Assembly (NCBI RefSeq): GCF_000266905.1
Contig: NC_018027.1
Span: 5,332,001-5,396,000, forward strand
Length of the DNA stretch: 64,000 bases
Direction: 5' to 3'
Source of the DNA: Mycolicibacterium chubuense NBB4
GTDB lineage: Bacteria; Actinomycetota; Actinomycetes; Mycobacteriales; Mycobacteriaceae
In this document: positions 52,899 through 60,289 of the stretch, piece after piece
Position numbering within the stretch: position 1 is the first letter of the stretch
Layout of the letters: the number at the start of each line of letters is the position of its first letter
Made by a program: the position numbers and the translations under genes
Notes under the pieces: generated by a model
What the model saw: the letters and a program-made list of their open reading frames with translations, nothing else
Database searches by the model: none
What the model was told of the DNA's origin: nothing

Positions 52899-53932
52899 GG
52901 CTCGAGGATGTACTTCGACCCGCGGCCTGCGGCCATGTCCTCCAGGCTGGGCACCAGCGCCTCCAGCGGCCTGCGCTCGGTCACCAGCATCGACCCGTCG
53001 ACCTTCCTGCTGGACAACAACTCCACCGCGGTGCGGACGTAGTTGGGGGTGTGGTGGAAGACGCCCTTGAGGGTGTACTCCTCGTAGTGCATCGCGCTCG
53101 AGTCGACGGAGAACGGGGCGCCCTTCGGCGTCCCGCCGAACAGCACCGCCGTCGCCCCGGGCCGCAGGGTGCGCACGGTCTGCTCCCACACCTGCGGCAG
53201 GCCGACCGCCTCGATACCGACGTCGGCGCCGCGGCCGTGCGGCGTGCGCCGCTTGATCACCGCCACGCGGTTCTCGAAGTCCGAGACCTCCGACAGGTCA
53301 ACGGTTTCCACGGCGCCGGCCAGCAGCGCCTGCTGCAGCCGCCACGGCGACTGGTCGACGGAGATGACGTTCGCGCCGCGCAGCGTGGCGAGCCGCACGA
53401 ACATCAGACCGATGGGGCCGGCCCCGTGCACCACGACGGTGTCGCCGAGTTCGATGCCGGTCTCGGCCATGCCGTGCACCACCGTCGCCAGCGGCTCGAG
53501 CGGTGCGGCGTCGGCGAAGTCGAGGTCGTCGGGCAGTTGGTAGGTGTTCCGCGCGACGATAGCGGCCGGAATGACGACCTCTTCGGCGAACGCTCCGTTG
53601 AGGAATTCGAGGTTCTCGCAGAGGCTTTCGCGGTTGCGGATGCACGCCCAGCAGTGCCCGCACGGCACCGTGTTGGCGGCGGTGACGCGGTCGCCGACGG
53701 CGAACCGGTCCACGCCGTCCCCGACGGCGGTGACCACGCCCGCGAACTCGTGACCGAAGCGCGAAGGCAGGGTCGGGAAGAGTTTCGGGTGGCCGCGGCG
53801 GAACGACTTGAGGTCCGTGCCGCACGTCGCGGCCGCGCGGACCTCGACCAGCACCTCCCCGGGTGCCGGCTCGGTCGATCTGACGTCCTCCAGCCGTAAT
53901 TCGCCGGGGCCGTAGAACATCGCCGCTCTCAT
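52895..53932 (-). CDS. Zinc-dependent alcohol/polyol dehydrogenase
   Basis: A 345-residue MDR enzyme. Catalytic zinc ligands lie in ATCGTDLKSFRRGHP and RFGHEFAG, and the structural-zinc loop is TVPCGHCWACIRNRESLCENLEF with four cysteines. The NAD(P) site is VVHGAGPIGLMFVRLATLRGA near residue 168. It resembles threonine/butanediol/polyol dehydrogenases and is distinct from the paralogue in arm 1. It overlaps the kinase and aldolase genes by 4 bp each, so it should act on a substrate or product shared with them. Confidence 0.9.
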   Translation of the reverse strand: MRAAMFYGPGELRLEDVRSTEPAPGEVLVEVRAAATCGTDLKSFRRGHPKLFPTLPSRFGHEFAGVVTAVGDGVDRFAVGDRVTAANTVPCGHCWACIRNRESLCENLEFLNGAFAEEVVIPAAIVARNTYQLPDDLDFADAAPLEPLATVVHGMAETGIELGDTVVVHGAGPIGLMFVRLATLRGANVISVDQSPWRLQQALLAGAVETVDLSEVSDFENRVAVIKRRTPHGRGADVGIEAVGLPQVWEQTVRTLRPGATAVLFGGTPKGAPFSVDSSAMHYEEYTLKGVFHHTPNYVRTAVELLSSRKVDGSMLVTERRPLEALVPSLEDMAAGRGSKYILEP

Positions 53933-55452
53933 CGTTCTCCTCGCTTCTCGTCATTCAGTGGCAGGTCGTGCAGCGTGTGCAGCAGGTCGCGGGTCTGGGC
54001 GTAGACGCGCTCGTACACCGACCTCATTTGCCGGTAGGTGGCGGCGGCGTCCGGGTGCGGCGTCACAACGGTGTCCGTCCTGTTCACCGCCGATGCCGCG
54101 GCGGGCAGCGTGTCGTGTGCGCCTATCGCGGTCAAGGCGATCGCGGCCGCGCCGAGCGCGCTGACCTCCCCGGACGCGCACACTTCCAGCGGCCGGTCGA
54201 AGACGTCGGCGAGAATCTGTGTCCAGAGCGGACTTCGGGCGCCGCCGCCCATCGCACGGATCACCTCCACGCGGCCCCCGCGGGCACCCTCCAACCCGTC
54301 GAGTTGCAGGCGCAGTTCCAGCGCGATGCCCTCGAGGAGGGATCGGTAGAAGTGGGCCCGGGTGTGGCAGCCCTGCCAGCCCAGCGTCACGCCGGAGGCC
54401 TGGCCGTCCCAGTGCGGCGTCTGGGCGGCGTTCCAGTACGGCAGCGTGATCAGCTTCTCGGCGCCGGCAGGAAGCGCCGCGGCCTCGCGCTCGAGCCTCG
54501 GGTCGGGCGCCCCCGCGAGTTCGGGGTCGCCGAACTCCTGACGGAACCACGTCGACAGATAGGTGCCCGACGAGCTGAACGTCTCCACGGTGGACTGGCC
54601 GGGCATGGCCGAGATCATCGACCGGTACGCGCGCGCCGGAACATAGGACAGCGTCTCGCTGCCGATCACCACGGCGGTGCCGAGCACCAGGTAGGCGGCT
54701 CCCGGGTCGGTCACGTTCAGCCCGATGCCCGCGGCCTGACCGTCGCCGGTACCCGCGATCACGACGACGTCGCGACTCACACGCCAGTCGTCGGCGATCT
54801 CGGGGCGCAGCGGGCCGAGCGAGGCGCCGCTGGGCACGAGGTCGGGGAGTTGACGCCGCTGCAGGCCGGCGAGCTCGAGCAACTCGTCGCTGTAGTCGCC
54901 GGTGGTCTGGTCGATCAGGGCCAGCGGATCGACCGAGGCGGTGCTCGAGATCCAGCGCCCGGTCATGGCGTGCACCAGATACGAGTGCACATCGGCGATG
55001 CGGCGGCACCGGGCCATGGTGTCGGGCTCGCGATCGCGCAGCCAGAGCAGCTTGTACAGCCCGGGGGTGATGTCGGCGGGCTTGCCCGACAGCAGTTCGA
55101 CGCGCTCGGTGCCGTAGGTCCGCACCTCGGAGGCGGCCCGGCCGTCCATCCACAGGATCGCCGGCCGGATCGGGGTCCCGCCCTCGTCGAGGCAGACGAA
55201 GCTCTCGCGCTGATGGGTGACGCAGACCGCGGCGACGGCGCGCGGGTCGGGAATCTCGTTGAGCGCGTTGCGGATCGCGGTATCGGTTGCGGTCCACCAC
55301 TGGGATCCGTCCTGTTCGAACCAGTGCGGGGCCGGGCTGCGGGTCTCCAGTGCCCGGGTTCCGGTCCCGACCACCTTGCCGTCGGCGTCGACGACGATCG
55401 CCTTGGCGGCGGTCGTCGAGCAGTCGACCGCGATGACGAGAGGCGAAGTCAC
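53929..55452 (-). CDS. FGGY-family carbohydrate kinase
   Basis: A 507-residue two-domain sugar kinase. IAVDCSTTAAKAIVVDADG is the N-terminal phosphate loop. VCVTHQRESFVCLDEGGTPIRPAILWMDGRAASEV, VIAGTGDGQAAGIGLN, LGTAVVIGSETL and IRAMGGGARSPLWTQILADVFD are FGGY motifs. It groups by eye with glycerol/erythritol/fuculose-type kinases rather than with the XylB-like kinase of arm 1. The GTG at 55452 overlaps the DeoR stop by 4 bp and has GGAGG about 8 nt upstream. It probably phosphorylates the ketose or polyol later cleaved by the aldolase. Confidence 0.9.
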   Translation of the reverse strand: MTSPLVIAVDCSTTAAKAIVVDADGKVVGTGTRALETRSPAPHWFEQDGSQWWTATDTAIRNALNEIPDPRAVAAVCVTHQRESFVCLDEGGTPIRPAILWMDGRAASEVRTYGTERVELLSGKPADITPGLYKLLWLRDREPDTMARCRRIADVHSYLVHAMTGRWISSTASVDPLALIDQTTGDYSDELLELAGLQRRQLPDLVPSGASLGPLRPEIADDWRVSRDVVVIAGTGDGQAAGIGLNVTDPGAAYLVLGTAVVIGSETLSYVPARAYRSMISAMPGQSTVETFSSSGTYLSTWFRQEFGDPELAGAPDPRLEREAAALPAGAEKLITLPYWNAAQTPHWDGQASGVTLGWQGCHTRAHFYRSLLEGIALELRLQLDGLEGARGGRVEVIRAMGGGARSPLWTQILADVFDRPLEVCASGEVSALGAAAIALTAIGAHDTLPAAASAVNRTDTVVTPHPDAAATYRQMRSVYERVYAQTRDLLHTLHDLPLNDEKRGER

Positions 55453-56282
55453 GGGCGCGGGCCTCCTTCGGATTCTGTTGCGCGCGCGGGTAGATCGGCG
55501 ATGACGACGTTGGCTCCGCCGTCTTCGAGGCGTTGCCGCTCCTCGGGGTCGATGCCGGCGTCCACGACGACGGCGTCGAAGACCACCACGTCGCAGATTC
55601 GGTGGATGGCGCGGCGCGCGACCTTGGTGTGGTCGATGAGCAGTACGCACAACTCCGCGCTCTCCATGAACGCGCGCTTGAGTTCGGCGGCGGCACTGGA
55701 GGGATGGAAACACATGCCGCGCGACACGGCGGGCACGGACATGAACAGCACGTCGTAGTGCATGTCACGCAGCGCCCGCGTGGACTGCGGTCCGACGAAC
55801 GAGGAGAACTCGGGCACGAAGTCCCCGCCGATGGCGTTGAGCCGCACCCGCGGATCCGCCGACAACTCGTTGATGGCGGGCAGGAAGTTGGTCACCACCG
55901 TCAGCGGTGCGTGCTGCAGCAGCCTCGGCAGCACGTGCAGGGCGGTGGTGCTGTCGTCGAGGGCGACGGCTGTCATGTCGACCCGGCCTGCCGCCCAGGC
56001 GAAGCCGGTGTTCGCCACCGCCTGCTTCTCGGCGAGGTTCAGGGCCTTGCGCAGCTCGATGTTGCGTTCGAACGCCTCGCTCGGCGGCGCCTCGGCACCG
56101 GAGCGCACCTTGCGCAGCATGCCCTTCTCGTGGAGATGGTCCAAATCGCGGTGGATCGTCATCACGCTCACCCCGAACTGATCGGCGAGTTCGTCGATGC
56201 GGGCCGTGCCCCTGGCTTTGACGAACTCGGCGATCTCGGCGCGACGATGCGCGTGCCCACTGGCCCGCTGCGGTGCCGACAC
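55449..56282 (-). CDS. DeoR/GlpR-family transcriptional repressor
   Basis: About 277 residues. The N-terminal winged helix-turn-helix is RRAEIAEFVKARGTARIDELADQFGVSVMTIHRDLDHLHEKGMLRKVRSGA, the DeoR-family signature. The C-terminal DeoRC sensor has AVALDDSTTALHVLPRLL, LTVVTNFLPAINEL and VLLIDHTKVARRAIHRICD. The effector is usually a phosphorylated sugar made by the operon kinase. The GTG at 56282 is chosen because GAAGGAGG lies 7 nt upstream; the frame is open to 56315. It is the first gene of the operon, with a palindrome 52 bp upstream suggesting autoregulation. Confidence 0.9.
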   Translation of the reverse strand: MSAPQRASGHAHRRAEIAEFVKARGTARIDELADQFGVSVMTIHRDLDHLHEKGMLRKVRSGAEAPPSEAFERNIELRKALNLAEKQAVANTGFAWAAGRVDMTAVALDDSTTALHVLPRLLQHAPLTVVTNFLPAINELSADPRVRLNAIGGDFVPEFSSFVGPQSTRALRDMHYDVLFMSVPAVSRGMCFHPSSAAAELKRAFMESAELCVLLIDHTKVARRAIHRICDVVVFDAVVVDAGIDPEERQRLEDGGANVVIADLPARATESEGGPRP

Positions 56283-56333
56283 TGACCGGCCTCCTTCGTT
56301 CGAGGCCCCGAACATATCACCGAAGATCGCAAA

Positions 56334-56352
56334 ATAACACTAAACGTGTTAT
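56334..56352. promoter_or_regulatory. Candidate DeoR operator (ATAACAC-N5-GTGTTAT)
   Basis: A perfect 7-bp inverted repeat with a 5-bp spacer in an AT-rich island, 52 bp upstream of the DeoR GTG and 18 bp beyond the stop of the convergently read membrane protein gene. AT-rich TGTTA-type palindromes are typical of DeoR-family operators. Confidence 0.65.
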
Positions 56353-56370
56353 CTCGCGGTGGTCAGTCGC

Positions 56371-56856
56371 TCAGGTCGGCAGTCCGTAATCCATCGGCGC
56401 GCCGCGGCCCGCGGTCACGTGCTGGTCGGCGATGGCGGTCGCCACCGGGGTGCCGTCGCGGACGACGCCGACCACGACGACGTTCTGCCTGGGCGCGAAA
56501 GACGTTGCGGCATAAGGTGTTGCGACGGTACCCGGCCCGGTGATCTGCGTTGTGTCCGAGGTGATGCGGAACGTCATCACCTGGCCGTCGGCGCTCGCGG
56601 TGGTCAGCGAGTCCCGCGACACCGCGACCACCTGGCCCTGCCGCTGGATTTGCTGCACCGCGGGCGCCGGCGCCGAAGCCGCGGCGGAGTGCGGTTGCAC
56701 GGACGCCGTGTGCGGCGCTCCGCCGCTCACCGCGAGGGCCCAGCCCGCGGCCGCGGCCGCGGCGAACATGGACACCGTCACCAGGCCGCGCCCGGTGGGT
56801 GCCACGCGGCCGGGGAGGCGGTGCCTGCCTGCGTGAGTCGTTGTCATGGTGGACAA
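56371..56856 (-). CDS. Membrane-anchored exported hypothetical protein
   Basis: A 161-residue protein with one N-terminal hydrophobic segment (residues ~24-44, GLVTVSMFAAAAAAGWALAV). An Ala/Pro-rich linker and a small domain follow, where GQVVAVSRDSLTTASADGQVMTFRITSDTTQI resembles the DUF5666-like beta-barrel pattern. The tail has NVVVVGVVRDGTPVATAIADQ. Function is unknown. It lies between the DeoR promoter and the NUDIX gene, co-directional with both, in a GC-rich context unlike the AT-rich operator next to it. Confidence 0.7.
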   Translation of the reverse strand: MSTMTTTHAGRHRLPGRVAPTGRGLVTVSMFAAAAAAGWALAVSGGAPHTASVQPHSAAASAPAPAVQQIQRQGQVVAVSRDSLTTASADGQVMTFRITSDTTQITGPGTVATPYAATSFAPRQNVVVVGVVRDGTPVATAIADQHVTAGRGAPMDYGLPT

Positions 56857-56886
56857 CGTCTACCCCTGTGCCGGGACCAGGAAACG

Positions 56887-57603
56887 TCAGCGCCAGGCGA
56901 ACACCGGTTGCTCGAGTCCGTCCACGGCGTCGTGGCGCCCCTCCAGACCCAGCCACCTCAGCTGCAGCAGCACCGCCCCGGTCGGGGCGTGGATGAGGTC
57001 GTGTCCGAGCGGGAGCTGCACGACCGGGCGCGGACTCTCCGGGATGGAGATGAACCGGGGCGAGTCGTCGCGCTGGAGTTGGTGCAGCCCCACGCGGTAC
57101 ACCGCCACCACCTCCTCGGGTGCGGGCCGGGGGTCCAACCGTCCCCCTCCCCAGACCACCACCGGTGTGATGACGTAGCCCGATCGGGTCGGATAGTCGT
57201 CGAGCAGGCCCAGCACGGCCGACTCCGGAAGGTCGACGCCCACCTCTTCGTCGAGTTCGCGCAGCGCGGCGTCGACGGCCGTCTCGCCGGGATCCAGCCG
57301 CCCTCCGGGCAAGGCCCACTGCGCCGAGTGAGTGGACAGCCGAGACGCCCTGCGGCACAACAGGAACGCGGCACCGCCGGAGACGTTGACCATGCGGCCG
57401 TCGAGATCCTCGGGCATCGGGCGTCCCGCGATCCAGTCGTCGACGGGCGCCGGGTCCACCCGGTCCTCGCCCACCACGGAGTCGACGAGCACGACGGCGA
57501 CGGCCGCGTGGCGCTTCGTCGGATCACTCACCGTGCGGCGGTCGTGACCGGCCAGGTGCTCCTGGACGCGGGCCCGCAGGCCGTCGTCGTACGGGATCGT
57601 CAC
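56887..57603 (-). CDS. NUDIX hydrolase
   Basis: A 238-residue nucleotide-diphosphate-linked hydrolase. The NUDIX box is complete: GGRLDPGETAVDAALRELDEEVGVDL near residue 100-125, with the REL-EE metal ligands. The N-terminal extension (~90 residues) and the C-terminal HDLIHAPTGAVLLQLRWL segment are typical of CoA pyrophosphatase-like mycobacterial members, but the substrate is not certain. The GTG start has a TACGCT -10 box 6 nt upstream. Confidence 0.9.
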   Translation of the reverse strand: MTIPYDDGLRARVQEHLAGHDRRTVSDPTKRHAAVAVVLVDSVVGEDRVDPAPVDDWIAGRPMPEDLDGRMVNVSGGAAFLLCRRASRLSTHSAQWALPGGRLDPGETAVDAALRELDEEVGVDLPESAVLGLLDDYPTRSGYVITPVVVWGGGRLDPRPAPEEVVAVYRVGLHQLQRDDSPRFISIPESPRPVVQLPLGHDLIHAPTGAVLLQLRWLGLEGRHDAVDGLEQPVFAWR

Positions 57604-57609
57604 CGCTCG

Positions 57610-57615
57610 AGCGTA
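57610..57615 (-). promoter_or_regulatory. -10 box (TACGCT) for a leaderless NUDIX mRNA
   Basis: On the minus strand TACGCT ends 6 nt before the GTG at 57603, inside the 17-bp gap after the synthase gene. There is no ribosome site. Confidence 0.45.
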
Positions 57616-57620
57616 TGCGG

Positions 57621-58868
57621 TCAGTATTTGCCGATGACCAGCGCGACGTTGTGCCCGCCGAAACCCATGGTGTTCGACACCGCGTAGCGGTAGTCGCCGC
57701 GGCGGGCCTCACCGGTCACGACGTCGAGGTCGATCTCGGGATCGAGGTGGCGCAGGTTCAGCGTCGGCGGCACGACACCGTCCCGGACCGTCTGCACGGT
57801 GACCACGGCCTCGACGGCGCCGGAGGCGCCCATCGTGTGGCCGAGGGCGGCCTTGGGTGCGGTGACGGCGGGCTGGTGCGTGCCGAACGCCTTGCGGATG
57901 GCGCACGCTTCTGCGGCATCGCCGATGATCGTCCCCGCCGCGTGGGCGTTGATGTGGTCGACGTCCGGCGGCGTCAGGCCGGCGAGGTCGAGCGCGCGGG
58001 TGATCGCGGAGGCCGCCATCTCGCCGCTCGGGTCGGGCTCGATCAGATCGTGCGCATCGGCGTTGGTGGCCACGCCCATCAACCGCGCGAGGATCGTGGC
58101 GCCCCGCGCCGTGGCGTGCTCCTCGGACTCCACCAGCAGCAGCGCGCCGCCCTCCCCGAACACCATGCCGTCGCGATCCCTGTCGAAGGGCCGACAGGCT
58201 CCCTCCGGGTCGGCGTCGTTGGTCGACAGCAGGCCCATGTTGTTGAACGCGACGATGGGCAGCGGTTCGATCCTCGATTCCACCCCGCCACAGATCGCGA
58301 CGTCGGCCTCCCCGAGAGCGATCAGCCGCCACGCCTCGGCGATCGCCGAGGCGCCGGACGCGTCGGCGGTGGTCGGTGCGATGACGCCGGCCTTCGCCTT
58401 CCGTTCCAGGCCGACCGCGGCGGCGGGCGCGTTGGGCATGTGCATCTGCACCGCGAGCGGCGATATCGCGCGCAGACCCCGGGCCTTGAACTCCTCATAC
58501 CCCGTCCACAGGTCGAGGGTGCTGCCGAAGGCGTGGCTGACCGACACGAGCAGACGCCTGGTGTCGACCTCGGGGGCGCCCGCGGCGTCCCACAGCCGCC
58601 GGCTGAGCACCAGGGCCATTTTCTGCATGTAGGACAACCGGCGGATCTCGACACGGCTCAACTGGGCGTCGAAGTCCTCCTTGACCCGCCCGCCGATGTG
58701 CGCCGGCAGGTCGAACCGGTCGCCCAGGTAGTCGCCGAGCGACTCGATCCCGCTCTCACCCGCGCGCAGCGCCGACCACGTCCCTTCGGCGTCGGTCGCC
58801 AACGCAGTGGTGGAAGCCACCGCGGTCACCACGACCGCCGGCCGCTGAACAGCCCCCGATGTCGCCAC
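57621..58868 (-). CDS. KasA/FabF-like beta-ketoacyl synthase with Cys-to-Asp active site
   Basis: A 415-residue thiolase-fold protein close in length and numbering to KasA. The two catalytic histidines are kept: H309 in HINAHAAGT and H344 in ALGHTMGASG, along with the Lys of PKAALGH and the C-terminal NTMGFGGHN loop. The nucleophile position, Cys in TAC-SG of active enzymes, is Asp169 in PTTADASGAS (codon GAC at 58362-58364). It therefore cannot condense by the normal cysteine route and may decarboxylate, bind acyl chains or act as a partner subunit. GTG start with a GAGGGGGA ribosome site. Confidence 0.88.
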   Translation of the reverse strand: MATSGAVQRPAVVVTAVASTTALATDAEGTWSALRAGESGIESLGDYLGDRFDLPAHIGGRVKEDFDAQLSRVEIRRLSYMQKMALVLSRRLWDAAGAPEVDTRRLLVSVSHAFGSTLDLWTGYEEFKARGLRAISPLAVQMHMPNAPAAAVGLERKAKAGVIAPTTADASGASAIAEAWRLIALGEADVAICGGVESRIEPLPIVAFNNMGLLSTNDADPEGACRPFDRDRDGMVFGEGGALLLVESEEHATARGATILARLMGVATNADAHDLIEPDPSGEMAASAITRALDLAGLTPPDVDHINAHAAGTIIGDAAEACAIRKAFGTHQPAVTAPKAALGHTMGASGAVEAVVTVQTVRDGVVPPTLNLRHLDPEIDLDVVTGEARRGDYRYAVSNTMGFGGHNVALVIGKY

Positions 58869-59032
58869 GTCCGATCCCCCTCGTTCCCTTCTCGAGATCC
58901 TGCACCGTGTACAGAAAGTCTGTATCCGGCACCTCGGTCATCGTCAAGATAGAACGTCCCGAAAGCTCGCGAGACGACGAACCCCCACGGGGGGCCTCCG
59001 GTACCCCGGCGTCGTCCCGACAAACGCGCCGA

Positions 59033-59062
59033 GCCGGCGCGGGAACTCTGTCCCACGCCGGC
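59033..59062 (-). terminator. Terminator hairpin of the ferritin-like gene
   Basis: Arms 59033-59044 and 59051-59062 form a 12-bp stem around a 6-nt loop, 15 bp beyond the stop at 59078. The one mismatch is a G-U pair in minus-strand RNA, which supports action on that strand. There is no U-run. Confidence 0.5.
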
Positions 59063-59077
59063 CCGGTGAACGATGTG

Positions 59078-60052
59078 TCAGCTGATGCCGACGACCTCCT
59101 GCGCGATGGCGGCCAGCCGCGTCTGCGCGGCCGAGACCACGCGCTGGCGGTTCTTGTGCGCCTCCTCGTAGGCGATGATCACGCGGATGTCCGCCGGATC
59201 CGTCAGGTCCTTGGCCGCGGCCGCGGCCTCGTTGACGTTCAGCTCGTCGTAGTCGGCGATCGGCAGCTCGCCCGCCTCCAGGACGCCGGTGGCGCCGCGA
59301 GCAGCGTGGATCGCGTCGGCGGCATCCTCGGCGCCCTGTTCCCGCGTGATGCGCTCGGCGGTCTCCAGCGCGGAGTTGCGTGCCCCCGCCAGCGCCTTGC
59401 CGGCGATCTCGCCGGTACGCGAGCCGCGCTCGGCCAGGTCGCTCAGGGTGGGCCGCACCGACCGGACCGCCTCCGCGGCGCGCTCGACGCCGCGGGTCGA
59501 CCAGGTGAACGGCAGATTCATCAGCTTGACGGCCAGCCCGGCGGCAGCCTGCACCGGCGTGCGGCGCAGCGCTGCGGGACCGCCGAGAGCGTCCTCGGCG
59601 AGCACGGTCGTCAGCCACTCGACCGTGGCGGTGTGCGCGGTGATCAGCCGGGTGGCGAGGTCCTCGACGTCGCGCTCCTTGGCGGCGACCGCCAGAGCCT
59701 TGATGTAGCGCGCGCGGTCCAGCAGTTGGCCCTCGAGGGCGAGGTCCCCGAGCAGGGCCTCGTCGAACGGTTCGGCCTGCTCGGTGAGCGCCTTGACCGC
59801 GGCGGCGGCGCGACCCAGGAAGGGTCCGATGACGTCCGGGAAGCCTCCGAGGTCTCGGATGGCCTTCTCGATCGCGATGGCACGCGTGCGGGCGTTCTCG
59901 GCGTTCTCGGTCAGCTCGCGCCGCACGGCGTCGGTGCGGGCCTGCGTGATGCGGGTCTCCGCTACCTGGATCTCGGTGTGGGTGAGGTCCAGAACCGTGC
60001 GAAGCTGCGCGATCAGGGTCGTGGTGTCGTTGGTGGTAGCCGCTGTGGCCAT
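59078..60052 (-). CDS. Ferritin-like helical-bundle protein (mycobacterial, uncharacterised)
   Basis: A 324-residue, almost entirely helical protein without signal peptide. Residues ~10-165 resemble a ferritin-like four-helix bundle, with repeated Glu and His positions (LTHTEIQVAETRI, ALEGQLLDRARYIKALAVAAKE, LITAHTATVEWL). A second helical half follows (~190-324), ending IIAYEEAHKNRQRVVSAAQTRLAAIAQEV. Iron binding is inferred only from the helix pattern. It is divergent from an iron-containing redox enzyme gene, which supports an iron/oxidant theme. GGAGTG before the ATG is the ribosome site. Confidence 0.65.
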   Translation of the reverse strand: MATAATTNDTTTLIAQLRTVLDLTHTEIQVAETRITQARTDAVRRELTENAENARTRAIAIEKAIRDLGGFPDVIGPFLGRAAAAVKALTEQAEPFDEALLGDLALEGQLLDRARYIKALAVAAKERDVEDLATRLITAHTATVEWLTTVLAEDALGGPAALRRTPVQAAAGLAVKLMNLPFTWSTRGVERAAEAVRSVRPTLSDLAERGSRTGEIAGKALAGARNSALETAERITREQGAEDAADAIHAARGATGVLEAGELPIADYDELNVNEAAAAAKDLTDPADIRVIIAYEEAHKNRQRVVSAAQTRLAAIAQEVVGIS

Positions 60053-60191
60053 GGGTGATTCACTCCTTCGAATGAGACTCGGCGTAAGTACTGAGCGGCA
60101 CTTCTTGCGCCTGACGGTCGGTTACCCGTTGGGCCGCGATGCGATGGGCGGAATACCGCGATGTGAGAAAGGCGGCAATCGACGGCGATCG

Positions 60192-60219
60192 GGTGTAGTA
60201 ACCCGCGGTCAGTGGGTAC
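60192..60219 (+). promoter_or_regulatory. SigF-like promoter (GGTGT-N17-GGGTAC)
   Basis: GGTGT at 60192-60196 and GGGTAC at 60214-60219, spaced by 17 bp, match the mycobacterial SigF pattern GGWWT-N16/17-GGGTAY with one -35 mismatch. It lies 71 bp before the iron-containing redox enzyme start. Confidence 0.4.
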
Positions 60220-60289
60220 CGGCCTGCGCCGGTGGACCGCTCGATGGGCCCGTTTGGCCAGGCGGGAGCGGGGTATTGAAGCGCTCGTG

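Noticed and set aside
53968..55758. Long plus-strand open frame (about 596 codons) opposite the kinase gene
   Set aside because: It is fully antisense to the FGGY kinase and DeoR genes, has no recognisable motif and an Arg/Gly/Val-biased composition. Such frames are expected by chance in >65% GC DNA.
59001..59027. GGGTAC on the minus strand as a SigF promoter for the KasA-like gene
   Set aside because: The matching -35 position reads GCGTT, two changes from the consensus, and the distance to the start is over 130 bp.
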